Assembly (NCBI GenBank): GCA_944386475.1
Contig: CALXBH010000029.1
Location: 29,530-93,529 of the forward strand
Length of the DNA stretch: 64,000 bases
From: an uncultured Clostridia bacterium
GTDB taxonomy: Bacteria; Bacillota; Clostridia; Oscillospirales; Ruminococcaceae
Reading direction: 5' to 3'
A model generated the notes under the pieces. The model ran no database searches. It was not told where the DNA came from and worked only from the letters and a program-made list of their open reading frames with translations. Position 1 is the stretch's first letter, and the number at the start of each line of letters is the position of its first letter. Made by a program: the position numbers and the translations under genes. Shown piece by piece: positions 51,842 through 61,153 of the stretch.

Positions 51842-52941
51842 TCTGCCAACTCGCTTTCTGCCAGGCTTAATGCCGCTTCGATGCACTTATCCATATCATA
51901 GTATTTATACTGCCCCAAACGCCCGCCGAAGATCACGTTGCCCTCCTGCTCGGCCAGCTTGTGATATTCCTCATACAGGCGGTTGTTTTCCTCGTCGTTG
52001 ATGGGATAATAAGGCTCCATCCCCTCTTCCCAGTCCGCGGGATATTCTTTGGTAATCACCGTTTTTGGCTGCTCGCCGAAGGCAAAGTGCTTATGCTCGA
52101 TAATCCGGGTGTAGGGGATCTCCCGCTCGGTGTAGTTGACCACCGCCACGCCCTGATGGTTTTCCTCATCCAGCACTTCGGTTTCAAACCGCAGGCTCCG
52201 GTAGCCCAGCTTCCCTAAGCAGTAGTGGAAATATCCATCGATGGTGCCGGTGTAAATGCAGGTGTCCGCCAAAGCCAGATACTCCTCTTTGGCCTCCAAA
52301 AAGTCGGTATTAAGCCGCACCTCGCAGCCGGCTAAGAGCTTTTCGATCAGCGCGGTATAGCCTTCCTCCGGGATGCCCTGATAGCGGTCGTTAAAATAGT
52401 TGTTGTCATACCGGTACCGCACCGGCAGGCGCTTGATGATAAAGGGCGGCAGGTCCTTGCAGTCCCGCCCCCACTGTTTTTCGGTGTAGCCTTTAATAAG
52501 CTTTGTATAGATCTCCCGGCCAACCAGGCTGATGGCCTGCTCCTCCAGATTCTTAGGCTCGCCTTTGATCTCGGCCCGCTGGCGGGCGATCTCCGCCTTA
52601 GCCTCAGCGGGGGTGGAGATGTGGAACATCTTGGAGAAAGTGTTCATATTAAAGGGCATGTTATACATCTCCCCCTTGTAGTTGGCCACCGGGGAATTGA
52701 TAAAATTATTAAACCGGCACAACCCGTTGACATAGTCCCACACCTTTTGGTTGCTGGTGTGGAAAATGTGAGCGCCGTACTGATGGACGGTGATCCCCTC
52801 CACCTCGCTGCAATAGATGTTGCCGCCGATATGATTTCTTTTTTCCAAAATGAGGCACTTTTTGCCCTTCTTCATCGCTTCGTGGGCGAAAACGGCGCCG
52901 TAAAGGCCGCTGCCCACGATCAAATAATCATACTGTTTCAT
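51838..52941 (-). CDS. glf: UDP-galactopyranose mutase
   Basis: Glf converts UDP-galactopyranose to UDP-galactofuranose, the donor for galactofuranose in surface glycans. The 367-residue flavoprotein begins YDYLIVGSGLYGAVFAHEA with the FAD-binding Gly motif, followed by EKRNHIGGNIY, HQYGAHIFHTSN and YTEKQWGRDCKDLPP, all diagnostic. A C-terminal GRLGQYKYYDMDK motif closes the FAD site. ATG at 52941 has AAGGAG upstream; an earlier start lies ten codons away. It indicates galactofuranose in the polymer. Confidence 0.95.
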   Translation of the reverse strand: MKQYDYLIVGSGLYGAVFAHEAMKKGKKCLILEKRNHIGGNIYCSEVEGITVHQYGAHIFHTSNQKVWDYVNGLCRFNNFINSPVANYKGEMYNMPFNMNTFSKMFHISTPAEAKAEIARQRAEIKGEPKNLEEQAISLVGREIYTKLIKGYTEKQWGRDCKDLPPFIIKRLPVRYRYDNNYFNDRYQGIPEEGYTALIEKLLAGCEVRLNTDFLEAKEEYLALADTCIYTGTIDGYFHYCLGKLGYRSLRFETEVLDEENHQGVAVVNYTEREIPYTRIIEHKHFAFGEQPKTVITKEYPADWEEGMEPYYPINDEENNRLYEEYHKLAEQEGNVIFGGRLGQYKYYDMDKCIEAALSLAESELAE

Positions 52942-52952
52942 GGCCGTCTCCT

Positions 52953-54026
52953 TTACTTCAGCATATCCCACTGAAGGATGGTGTCCTCCGCCAGGTCGGC
53001 TGCCGCCGTTTTCCCCACGACGTTTTGCATCTCGCTGGGAGAGATCCCGCTGGCCGGCCGCTTAAAGGTGAGCATCTCTTCGGTAATCACCGTCCCCGCG
53101 GGGACGGCTTTCGCCGTCACCAAAGAGCGCCGGGCGTTTTTCCGGGCCGCCGCTTCGCTGTCCAGGCAGGCAAGATCATAACTGCCCCGGATCTTCTGGA
53201 TAAACGCCACGCCCTCTAAAATCTCCCGGGCGTCGTCGGGATCCATCGCGTGGTAGTGGTCGTTGCCCTTGAGGGTCTTGTTAAGAGTATAGTGTTTTTC
53301 CAGCACGATACCGCCCAGGGAACAGGCGGTTTTCTGCACGTCCGCGCCGGGCAGGGGCTTGGTGTGGTCGGAATAGCCGATGATCGCGTCGGGGAACTGC
53401 TCTTTTAAAGTGACGATTTTGTTTAAGTTCGCGTGCTCATAAGGGGTGGGATATTCCAGCACGCAGTGGAGCAAAATCAACGGCTGGTCGTTATAGGCGC
53501 GGATGGTCTGCACTGCCCGTTCAATCTCATCCAGATTGGAAGCGCCCACCGACAGCATCACCGGCTTACCCTTTTTCGCCATATATTCAATAAACGGCAG
53601 GTTGCTTAAATCGGAGGAGGAGATTTTGTAGATGTTCATCAGCTCTTCCAGATAATCCGCCGACTCCACGTCAAAGGGGGTGGATAAAAACTCGATGCCG
53701 ATTTCCTCGCAGTAAGTGGCGAGCTCCCGGTACTCGGGCTCCCCAAAGGCGTCGAATTTTTTAAACAGTTCATACTGGGAGGCGGTAGCTTCCTCCGACC
53801 GGTCCCAGTAGGAGGGAGAGTCCTTGGCCGCCAGCGTTTCGGCTTTATAGGTCTGGAACTTGACGGCGTGGATGCCCGCTTCTTTGGCCTTTTTGACCAT
53901 CAGTTTGGCGGCCTCCATGTTGCTGATCCCCAAATCCGTGGCGATATCGTAATAATTGACGCCGGCCTCCGCGATCAGCACATATTCCCGGCGGCTCAAG
54001 CGGTCCATAATGGTATTTATCATCAT
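52953..54026 (-). CDS. neuB: Nonulosonic acid (sialic acid family) synthase NeuB
   Basis: NeuB-type enzymes condense phosphoenolpyruvate with a hexosamine-derived sugar to give a nonulosonic acid: sialic, legionaminic or pseudaminic acid. The 357-residue protein has a TIM-barrel part with AVKFQTYKAETL, FLSTPFDV and KHYTLNKTLKGNDHYHAMDP, and a C-terminal SAF (antifreeze-like) domain (about 290-355) with AVPAGTVITEEMLTFKRPASGISP. Sequence alone does not separate the sugars. Its ATG overlaps the TAA of the upstream gene (TAATG). Confidence 0.92.
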   Translation of the reverse strand: MMINTIMDRLSRREYVLIAEAGVNYYDIATDLGISNMEAAKLMVKKAKEAGIHAVKFQTYKAETLAAKDSPSYWDRSEEATASQYELFKKFDAFGEPEYRELATYCEEIGIEFLSTPFDVESADYLEELMNIYKISSSDLSNLPFIEYMAKKGKPVMLSVGASNLDEIERAVQTIRAYNDQPLILLHCVLEYPTPYEHANLNKIVTLKEQFPDAIIGYSDHTKPLPGADVQKTACSLGGIVLEKHYTLNKTLKGNDHYHAMDPDDAREILEGVAFIQKIRGSYDLACLDSEAAARKNARRSLVTAKAVPAGTVITEEMLTFKRPASGISPSEMQNVVGKTAAADLAEDTILQWDMLK

Positions 54027-55645
54027 TATTCCCCCAACAAAATCTTTTTAATCCGTTTGATTCCGGATTTTAGGTCATGCTGCTGCATCAGGCGGCTCAT
54101 ATCCTTGCGGATCTCATAGGTGGAGCGAAGCCATTCAAAGGTTTTTTCAATGGTGTCGTCGTGCACTTCACTCCCCAGGCCCAGGTTTAAAAAGCCGTTT
54201 TGCATCTGGGCAAAGGTGTGAAGCTGCTCCCGGCTGTTCTGGGCCAGCACAATGGAGGGGACCCCCATGCTGGCAAGCTCAAACACCGTGCGCCCCTGGG
54301 AGGTAAATGCCATATCCGCCTGCTTCATCAGGTCGGTCACCCGTTTGACCTCCTGATAGACCCGGATATTTTTGGCGTCCACGATTCCGTGGGCGGCGCA
54401 GTCGTAAGAAACCCCGGCCACAAAGGTAAAGGTGAGGTCCGGGACATCCGCATATTTTTGCGCCAGCCGGTAGACCCGCTGGGTCAGGTTGGAAGGGTCG
54501 GTGCCCCCGAACATGACGAACACGTTGGATACCTTCTCCCGGATGGCGATCGGGTCGGTCAGGACGAACTCGTCCCGCAGGACGATGTATTTTTCCCCGC
54601 TGTACTGGTTTTCCCGGGTATCCGGGGTTTCATAAAGGGCGTTGATGGTGGCGTCCGCCAAAGCCGCCCCCTCCCCCAGATCCTCAAAGGTCACCACCCG
54701 GGGGGCCAGGGTCTTTAACGTTTGGATGTACTCTTTGGAGGTGTCCAGGCAGTCGTTGACGATCACGTCCGGCTTTTCCTCTTTAAGGACCTCAAAGAAT
54801 TCCTCATCCCGGGCGATGGTCCGGCAGGGGAAAAAGCTCGCCTTGATCTTTTCGAGCCCCGGCGTGCGGTCGCCCCGGGTGACAAACAGCACCTCGTGGC
54901 CCATCAGGCTGTAGGCAAGGGTCAGGCAGCGGTAAACGTGCCCCATCCCCAGCTCTTTATACCCGTCGCAGCGGAACACCACCTTTTTCTGCTTGAGCTG
55001 GCTTTCGCAGACGATCCAGTCATTGACGGTGTCGATGTCGGTGGCCTCCCGCTCGGGGATTTCGTAAACCGAGATTTTTTTGCCCATCCGGCTGTTTTGG
55101 GTAACAAACTCCCGCTTGGTGATAAAAAACGCGCCGGCCTCCTGATAATGGGGCGGAAGCTGCTGCCGGTTTAGACGCTTTTCATAAAGGGGGTAATACC
55201 CGTTTTCGTTTTTGGACCAGGCCAAGTGCGGCGCGTTGGTAGCGCTGATATAGGTGTCCGCATCGTCCTCCAAAAACCGGTCCAGCGCGCCGCTTAACGT
55301 CTCGGGGGACAATAGGGGCGAAGTAGCCTGGAGGGTGATGACTACGTCATACCGGCAGCCGTTTTTGGCCTCCATTTTTAACACCGCGTCATAGATCACC
55401 GGGTCCAGCGTCACCGCGTCGGCGGAGAGCTCCTCTCCCCGCAGCACCACCGGCACGCCATAGTGTCCCGCCAGGGCGGTGATCTCCTCGTCGTCGGTGG
55501 AAACCGCCACATCGGTGATCCTTTCACACTCCTTGGCGTGCTGGATGGCGTAGGCGATCAGCGGCTTGCCGTTCATCAGCCGCACATTTTTGCGGGGGAT
55601 TCCCTTAGACCCGCCCCGCGCCGGGATAATTGCCAATACTTTCAT
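54026..55645 (-). CDS. Fusion of nonulosonic-acid cytidylyltransferase and PseG-like protein
   Basis: The 539-residue protein contains two enzymes. Residues 1 to about 220 are an acylneuraminate cytidylyltransferase (NeuA/PseF): AIIPARGGSKGIPRKN at 4-19, VVITLQATSPLLSPETL. Residues from about 222 to 539 resemble PseG, a GT-B-like UDP-sugar hydrolase: RCDGYKELGMGHVYRC, VNDCLDTS, VFVMFGGTDPSN and TSQGRTVFELASMGVPSIV. PseG removes UDP from the pseudaminic acid precursor; PseF/NeuA activates the final acid with CMP. The fusion bridges steps before and after NeuB, whose gene lies directly downstream. GAGG is ten bases before the ATG. The substrate is not fixed by the sequence. Confidence 0.85.
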   Translation of the reverse strand: MKVLAIIPARGGSKGIPRKNVRLMNGKPLIAYAIQHAKECERITDVAVSTDDEEITALAGHYGVPVVLRGEELSADAVTLDPVIYDAVLKMEAKNGCRYDVVITLQATSPLLSPETLSGALDRFLEDDADTYISATNAPHLAWSKNENGYYPLYEKRLNRQQLPPHYQEAGAFFITKREFVTQNSRMGKKISVYEIPEREATDIDTVNDWIVCESQLKQKKVVFRCDGYKELGMGHVYRCLTLAYSLMGHEVLFVTRGDRTPGLEKIKASFFPCRTIARDEEFFEVLKEEKPDVIVNDCLDTSKEYIQTLKTLAPRVVTFEDLGEGAALADATINALYETPDTRENQYSGEKYIVLRDEFVLTDPIAIREKVSNVFVMFGGTDPSNLTQRVYRLAQKYADVPDLTFTFVAGVSYDCAAHGIVDAKNIRVYQEVKRVTDLMKQADMAFTSQGRTVFELASMGVPSIVLAQNSREQLHTFAQMQNGFLNLGLGSEVHDDTIEKTFEWLRSTYEIRKDMSRLMQQHDLKSGIKRIKKILLGE

Positions 55646-55662
55646 TATGTGTCGCCTCTTTA

Positions 55663-57072
55663 TCAGAATATCGTTTTCTGTTTAATGACCTTTGTCAGCA
55701 GCAGGACGGCCAGCACCGCGAAAATCCCCCAGCGCAGCCACGCAAAGTCCTGGATCAGATAAAACAGGCCTGTTCCCGCCACGGCGATCGCCGTATACAG
55801 GTGGATCGTTTTAAATCCCTTGTAGTGGTATTCTTCCGGGATAACGAAATGGGCGAGAATCGAATGGAAAATATACAAACAGACATAGGAAGCACAGGTG
55901 GCCACCGCAGCGCCGATCATTCCAAATAAATTGATGAACACCCAGTTTAAGCCGATGTTTACCACTGCGCAGGCACAGGTGCCAAAGGCGATAAGCTTTG
56001 TCTGCTTGAGATAAAACTCGAAGTTGACCGGGAAGGTGTACAAAAACACAAAATAAACGCCCAGCACCAAAAGGGGAATAATCTGGATGCTGCCCCAGAA
56101 CTCCTCATTTGCAAACACCTTGACAACCTCCGGCATGGCCATCATAAAGCCCATCGTCAGGCAGGTAAACAAAAACAGGTAATTTCTGGTCTTGCGGAAC
56201 AGCGTGTCCATATCGCCCTTTTTTATATCGTCATGATAAAACGGCACCCAGGTGGTGTTTAAAGCGTTCCAGATAATCGACATGACGTTGGCAAAGGAAA
56301 CAGCAAAGCCGTAAATACCCGCCGCATTTCCATCGATCATCTTTTGGATCATGATCTTGTCGCTTTGATGCAGGATAGTGTTGGCCAGCGCGTGGAACAC
56401 CAGCGGCAGGCAGATGGCCAGGCAGAACTTCCAATCCGTTTTGTTGAAAAAGCTGCGGCCCTTAAACAGAAAATATAAAATCAGCGGCACGCCCAATAAG
56501 ATGTTGGGGACCACATGGCCGGCGATATAGGTCAGATAGGTAGGCGCAGTCGGGAACAGTACGCAGATGAACAACAAAGACAACCCTACGCTTAAAACCG
56601 ACACGCTGATGGAAACGGCAAAATTTAAGTTGGACTGTTTATCGTAGGCAAACTTTTGTACAGCAAAATTGACGCCGAACATTCCCACTGTATGCAAAGG
56701 CATGATGATAAGCAGCAGCGTGGGAAGCTCCGCAAAAGAGGAAAGAGGCTGTATCAGTGCCAACGTGAGGACAGTCAACACCGCGGAGACCATCAGAGAG
56801 ATCATCACCGCGTTAGAAAACAGCTTATCCCGCTCTTTCCCGCTGTAATACACGCTGGAGGGGGCGATCGCCCCAAACGTCTGCACACTCATAAAAATTA
56901 AAAGGATGCTTTGGAAGGAGCTATAGATGGTATATACGCCGTAGTTGTCCGTACCCAGCAAGCGGGTAAAAATCGGCATGGTGAAAAAGCTGATGCCGTT
57001 CATGATGATCGGCCCGAGCATATTGAAAAATACAACCGTATTCAGTTTGCGTGAAGCTTGCTTTTGTTTCAT
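55663..57072 (-). CDS. Wzx-type oligosaccharide flippase
   Basis: The 469-residue membrane protein has about 12-14 helices of the MATE/polysaccharide transport family and starts with a short basic segment and NMLGPIIMNGISFFTMPIFTRLLG. It would flip the lipid-linked repeat unit to the outer face of the membrane. The motif LGTDNYGVYTIY is the usual PST signature region. ATG at 57072 follows AGGGTG; a TTG seven codons upstream lacks a site. No Wzy polymerase gene was recognised in the window. Confidence 0.87.
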   Translation of the reverse strand: MKQKQASRKLNTVVFFNMLGPIIMNGISFFTMPIFTRLLGTDNYGVYTIYSSFQSILLIFMSVQTFGAIAPSSVYYSGKERDKLFSNAVMISLMVSAVLTVLTLALIQPLSSFAELPTLLLIIMPLHTVGMFGVNFAVQKFAYDKQSNLNFAVSISVSVLSVGLSLLFICVLFPTAPTYLTYIAGHVVPNILLGVPLILYFLFKGRSFFNKTDWKFCLAICLPLVFHALANTILHQSDKIMIQKMIDGNAAGIYGFAVSFANVMSIIWNALNTTWVPFYHDDIKKGDMDTLFRKTRNYLFLFTCLTMGFMMAMPEVVKVFANEEFWGSIQIIPLLVLGVYFVFLYTFPVNFEFYLKQTKLIAFGTCACAVVNIGLNWVFINLFGMIGAAVATCASYVCLYIFHSILAHFVIPEEYHYKGFKTIHLYTAIAVAGTGLFYLIQDFAWLRWGIFAVLAVLLLTKVIKQKTIF

Positions 57073-57224
57073 ACAGCACCCTGCTTTACTCAATAGAATC
57101 TAAAAAGCGGCAAAATTCCTTAACGCTTGTTAACAAAAGACCTAACGGCTGTTTCCCGCACTCTGCCGTCAGCCGCTCGTTTGATCGAGGGATGAGCCTG
57201 TCCTGTTTGCCGCAATTTTCTCTT

Positions 57225-58304
57225 CTAAAGACCCAAAAAGTACTCTTCCATCTGTTTGGCCTGGGTGTGGATATCGTAATCAGACCCCCGCAAATGGTCC
57301 ACATTATCTCTTCGCTCAAGCCCTTTATATGCGAGGAGTTTTTCTGCCCACTCCTTAGGCGGGAGGGAAAGGGATAAAAAGAAAAAGTCATCTGTTACCT
57401 TAGCTGCATCTGGTACGGCTTCAACAGAAGTAAAACTAGGGAGGCCGGCCGCCTGTGACTCAATCAACGTAACAGGAAGCCCCTCAAACAGGCTGGGCAG
57501 CAAAAACACATCCATCCCGGTGAACAGACGGCTGACATCGCTGCGCATCCCGGTCATCCGGACGTTTTGCTCCATGTTTAAATCCTTGATTTTCTGCTCC
57601 ACCTTCTGGCGGTCTTCCCCGTCGCCCACTAAAAGCAAAAGAGCGTCCGGCTGTTTTTTCAGGACTTCTTTAAAAATATCCAGCAAAAACAAGGTGTTTT
57701 TCTGGGCGCAAAGCCTGCCCACATGCCCTACCACAAAAGCGTCACCCAGGGAAAACTCCCGGCGGACATCCTCCCGCAGGGCAGGGGAAAAGGCAAATGC
57801 CTCAAGATCAATGGCGTTGTTGACGATAAGGGTATCCTGTCTATGCTCGTCTCCAAACATAAACACCGCCGCTTCCTCGGAACAGGCCAGACGCTTGTCG
57901 GTGACAAAGTTTAAAAGAGGCCTGAGCTTTTCGTGGCGGGAGAGATTCCCCACCGAGTTATTATGGCTGTGAACCACTGCGCATACGCCTTTGAGCCCGT
58001 ACACGCTGGCTACCGAAAACACCGCCGAAGCGGACAGAATATTAAAATAAACCGTTTTGTATCCGTTTTGTTTCACCACCCGGCGCAGCGCCTTCATATG
58101 GCTTAAAAGCCCGTCCCGCCGGGAGGGGATGAAATAAATCTTCCCGCCCATCTTTTCGATTTCGTCCCGGTAGGCAACGTCGGGACAGTCCACCACAAAA
58201 TCGAACATCAGGCGGCTGCGGTCAAAATGGGAGAAATAGTTCATCACACAGGATTCCATGCCGCCGCGGTTTTGGGTCATGCCGTATACTAATACCCGTT
58301 TCAT
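57225..58304 (-). CDS. Glycosyltransferase family 4
   Basis: The 359-residue protein has a GT-B fold with an N-terminal MTQNRGGMESCVMNYFSHFD and the C-terminal donor-binding motifs GHVGRLCAQKN (about 200-210) and LPSLFEGLPVTLIESQAAGLP (about 280-300). The EX7E-type pair in the second region is typical of GT4 enzymes. It would extend the repeat unit; sugar and linkage are unknown. GGGGGAG precedes the ATG. A gap of 152 bases separates it from the flippase. Confidence 0.87.
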   Translation of the reverse strand: MKRVLVYGMTQNRGGMESCVMNYFSHFDRSRLMFDFVVDCPDVAYRDEIEKMGGKIYFIPSRRDGLLSHMKALRRVVKQNGYKTVYFNILSASAVFSVASVYGLKGVCAVVHSHNNSVGNLSRHEKLRPLLNFVTDKRLACSEEAAVFMFGDEHRQDTLIVNNAIDLEAFAFSPALREDVRREFSLGDAFVVGHVGRLCAQKNTLFLLDIFKEVLKKQPDALLLLVGDGEDRQKVEQKIKDLNMEQNVRMTGMRSDVSRLFTGMDVFLLPSLFEGLPVTLIESQAAGLPSFTSVEAVPDAAKVTDDFFFLSLSLPPKEWAEKLLAYKGLERRDNVDHLRGSDYDIHTQAKQMEEYFLGL

Positions 58305-58313
58305 ATACTCCCC

Positions 58314-59378
58314 CTATTTCGACTTGACGGCGTCAAACAAACGCCCTTTTCCCTGCCGCAAAGAATGGGTCATGGAAGAAAGAAGATAGATAAGCGGCGT
58401 CCATTTTGTCTTCATAACCGTGTTTACAATCCGAACCGCCCGAGAGCCGCCGCCCGCATAGCGAAGCGCTTCTTTGGTATCCGGATCCTGCAAGGCGGCT
58501 TTGATATGCCGGTACCGCTCTTTTTTAGGGATATTTCCCTCTTTGGCAAAATCATTGGAGGTCGCCCACATCAGGTGTTTTATATGGGTGTTGGCGCAAA
58601 GGCGGCGCTGTTCCTCCCCGTAGACGCCCGCGCTTTCAAGTAGTTCCTTCATCGCCCGGTAGCGTTCGCCCACCAGTTCATAAACACCCTGATGGAAAGG
58701 GAGCCCCGTCAAGGTCTCCCGATGGGTTTTTGCATAATGATAAAAGCTTTTTCCCACCACCGACAGGCTTTTCACATGGCGGAACAGCTCCACATAAAAA
58801 AAGTAATCCTCGCTGTGGCGGCGGTCGGAAAAACGCACGCCGCTTTGCTTGATAAGGCTTGTCCGGCACAGTTTGTTCCAGGCAAAAGAAAAGACCTTTT
58901 GCTCGTCTAAGCTGCTCACTGCTTCCACCGCCTGCTTATGGGTAGGATAGACTCCCGGAACAGGGGTGACGGTGACCGTGTGGTCTAAAGTCCCGTCCTC
59001 GTTGTAAAAATCCTGAAAATAACCGAACAAAACAATATCAGACTGGTCGTCCCTGGCCGTCTGATACAATACCTGCAAACTGTCCTTTTCCAGCTGATCG
59101 TCGCTGTCGGCAAACAAAAGATACTCCCCTGCCGCATGCTCGATCCCCCGGTTGCGGGCAGCTCCCGGCCCGGCGTTTTCCTGCCGCAGCACTGTATAGG
59201 GAAGCCCGCTGTCCTTCATGAGCTCCTCCGCCACCTGGGCGGAGTTGTCCCGGGAGCCGTCGTCCACAAAGACGACCTCAAACTCCCGATAGGTCTGCTG
59301 TTTTAAGCTGTTTATCATCAAATGAACGCAATCCGCACAGTTATAAAGCGGAATAATAACGCTGATTCCAACTTCCAT
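58314..59378 (-). CDS. Glycosyltransferase family 2
   Basis: The 354-residue protein has GISVIIPLYNCADCVHLM at the start, VVFVDDGSRDNSA, NAGPGAARNRGIEHAAG and the DxD region LLFADSDDQLE near residue 90. It is first in the operon and would act on an early sugar. The C-terminal half is helical and basic. GGGAG lies eight bases before the ATG. A consensus promoter is at 59505-59533, so the leader is about 120 bases. Confidence 0.88.
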   Translation of the reverse strand: MEVGISVIIPLYNCADCVHLMINSLKQQTYREFEVVFVDDGSRDNSAQVAEELMKDSGLPYTVLRQENAGPGAARNRGIEHAAGEYLLFADSDDQLEKDSLQVLYQTARDDQSDIVLFGYFQDFYNEDGTLDHTVTVTPVPGVYPTHKQAVEAVSSLDEQKVFSFAWNKLCRTSLIKQSGVRFSDRRHSEDYFFYVELFRHVKSLSVVGKSFYHYAKTHRETLTGLPFHQGVYELVGERYRAMKELLESAGVYGEEQRRLCANTHIKHLMWATSNDFAKEGNIPKKERYRHIKAALQDPDTKEALRYAGGGSRAVRIVNTVMKTKWTPLIYLLSSMTHSLRQGKGRLFDAVKSK

Positions 59379-59729
59379 GTTTGATCTCCCGTACCGAAAA
59401 TGCCTAGCGTTTTTGTCTTTCCCGGCCCTTTAGCCGCTGTTTTGGAGATTTCGATCCCAATATTCAATATTCCTAATATTCCCGGAAAAAAATTACTGTG
59501 AGTTATTGTATCATATCTTGATTAATTTTTCAACTTCTCTTGTTTTAGCGGCTGTCCGGCAGGCTGCTTTACTGATCGGATGATTCCCCCTTCTTTTACG
59601 CTTCTCTCTTAGTATGCCTGAAACAACCCTCTTTTTTCGTGTTTGTATCACAAAGTGTTTTTTCGCTAAGAGAGCGCATATTCATAAAAGAAGGCAGAGG
59701 CCATCCGGCCACGTCGGGATTTTCCCTTT
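59379..59729. other. Intergenic region upstream of the polysaccharide operon
   Basis: A 351-base gap. It holds the polysaccharide promoter (59505-59533) and its leader. AT-rich short repeats near 59459-59482 (TATTCAATATTCCTAATATT) lie in the leader. No gene is seen on either strand. Confidence 0.6.
59505..59533 (-). promoter_or_regulatory. Promoter of the polysaccharide operon
   Basis: On the minus strand TTGAAA (59528-59533), 17 bp, TACAAT (59505-59510). It is the only good promoter before the seven-gene unit. Confidence 0.78.
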
Positions 59730-60449
59730 TTATGCCTTGTCCGGCTGCTTGGTCAGGCCGCCTTCCTTGCGGGCCAAAAACAAGGCGGTCAGCGCCGCTG
59801 CCCACTGAAAGGGCAGCAGCAAAAGCGCCCTGTAAAAATCCGCCACCCAGGCGGTATTGTCCTCAAAAAACAGGCTGTTAACTGCTTTTAGAGCGAACCC
59901 GATAACCAAAAACGCCCCGATTCCCGCGGCGGCGGCCAGCAAAAAGCCGGTGACCTCCTGGCGGCCGGCGGTTTTATGCGCCGCCAAATATGCGGCCAGC
60001 GCACCGGCGCACCAGATCACCGCCACCGGCACCGGCTGCATTTGTCCCAAAAGCTCCAGCCGTAGGAAATCGACGGGAGAAAAAAACGCCGTGTGGGTGG
60101 TCAGCACCGTCCACAGCAAGGGAGCAAAAAAGCAAAACGCCTGCCCAGCGGGAATACACAGCATAAGCGGCAGGCACTTTTTAAAGGTCAGCTGGCGGGC
60201 ACCTATAAAAAGCAAAACAATCCCCGCCGCCCCGGCGATAAAGGTTCCGCTCTGGCGCAAAACCGCCCGCAGGGTAATGGGGACGCCGTGGCGCTGGGCC
60301 TCATTGGCCGCCTGGCTGATAATCTCCTGCAAGCTGCCCTGCTGTTTGGAAGAGGGGATTAGTTCGCTTACCAGCTCCCCCAGCAAAGGCAGGCATCCGC
60401 ACAAAAGCACCGCCGCCAGAATCATCCACCGGTATGTTTTTAAGGACAA
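59730..60449 (-). CDS. Hypothetical membrane protein
   Basis: The 239-residue product has about six predicted helices, with a polar external stretch after the first (about 30-65) and a basic C-terminal tail (FLARKEGGLTKQPDKA). I do not recognise a family. TTG at 60449 is taken as start because AAGGAGGGAG ends five bases upstream and the promoter -10 box overlaps the earlier ATG at 60482. No partner gene is near. Function is unknown. Confidence 0.6.
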   Translation of the reverse strand: MSLKTYRWMILAAVLLCGCLPLLGELVSELIPSSKQQGSLQEIISQAANEAQRHGVPITLRAVLRQSGTFIAGAAGIVLLFIGARQLTFKKCLPLMLCIPAGQAFCFFAPLLWTVLTTHTAFFSPVDFLRLELLGQMQPVPVAVIWCAGALAAYLAAHKTAGRQEVTGFLLAAAAGIGAFLVIGFALKAVNSLFFEDNTAWVADFYRALLLLPFQWAAALTALFLARKEGGLTKQPDKA

Positions 60450-60480
60450 AGCTTCTCCCTCCTTGTCATCATTTTGTTTC

Positions 60481-60509
60481 ATTATAATATACTGCCCCGC
60501 CGTTGTACA
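60481..60509 (-). promoter_or_regulatory. Promoter of the membrane protein gene
   Basis: On the minus strand TGTACA (60504-60509), 17 bp, TATAAT (60481-60486), with a start near 60474. It lies back-to-back with the plus-strand promoter at 60531-60558. Confidence 0.6.
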
Positions 60510-60530
60510 GCCGCCGCTTGTGATTTTTCG

Positions 60531-60558
60531 TTGCTTTTCCCTGATTTTCCGCTATAAT
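60531..60558 (+). promoter_or_regulatory. Promoter of the C_GCAxxG_C_C/CDF operon
   Basis: TTGCTT (60531-60536), 16 bp, TATAAT (60553-60558). The leader would be about 88 bases. Confidence 0.6.
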
Positions 60559-60652
60559 AAAAAGAGTACCCTTTTAGGGCTCGCTGCTATTGCAAGCGGA
60601 AAATAGCAACAGTATGTACATTCAAAAGGCTTTATAAACGGAGGCTTACAAG

Positions 60653-61153
60653 ATGGATCAGCGCCAGCAAAAAGCACAGGACCTGTTTTTTATGGGATAT
60701 AATTGCAGCCAGTCGGTGGCCGCCGCTTTTGACGATATCACCGGATATTCGCAGCTCACCCTGCTGCGGCTGTCCGCGTCTTTCGGCGGGGGCTTCGGCC
60801 GCCTGCGGGAGCTGTGCGGGGCGCTGTCGGGAGCAGGCTTAATACTGGGGATTTTATACTCTTCCGGCGACCCATCGCCGGAAGAAAAGGAAGGGCAGTA
60901 TGCCCGCGTTCAGGAGATCGCGAAAAAATTTGAAAAAATGCACGGCACGCTCATCTGCCGGGAGCTTTTAGCCGCCAAGGTGGCCGTCACCGACCATCCC
61001 ACGCCGGATCCCCGCACCCCGGAGTATTATCAAAACCGCCCCTGTCCCCAGCTGATTGCCGACGCCGTGCTTTTATTAGAACAATATATCGCCGAACATC
61101 CCCCAAAAAACATCTCCCCCAAAGAAAATTCCCATAAGGAGGAATCTGTGTGA
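60653..61153 (+). CDS. C_GCAxxG_C_C family protein (redox-active candidate)
   Basis: The 166-residue protein has the family Cys pattern: NCSQSV near residue 18, LCGALSGAGL near 54, ICRELL near 102 and RPCPQLI near 125. The family is thought to bind a metal or cluster and is often near transporters or redox genes. No tested function is known to me. GGAGG precedes the ATG. Its end overlaps the GTG start of the CDF transporter by four bases, which implies coupled translation and perhaps metal handling. Confidence 0.82.
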   Translation: MDQRQQKAQDLFFMGYNCSQSVAAAFDDITGYSQLTLLRLSASFGGGFGRLRELCGALSGAGLILGILYSSGDPSPEEKEGQYARVQEIAKKFEKMHGTLICRELLAAKVAVTDHPTPDPRTPEYYQNRPCPQLIADAVLLLEQYIAEHPPKNISPKENSHKEESV

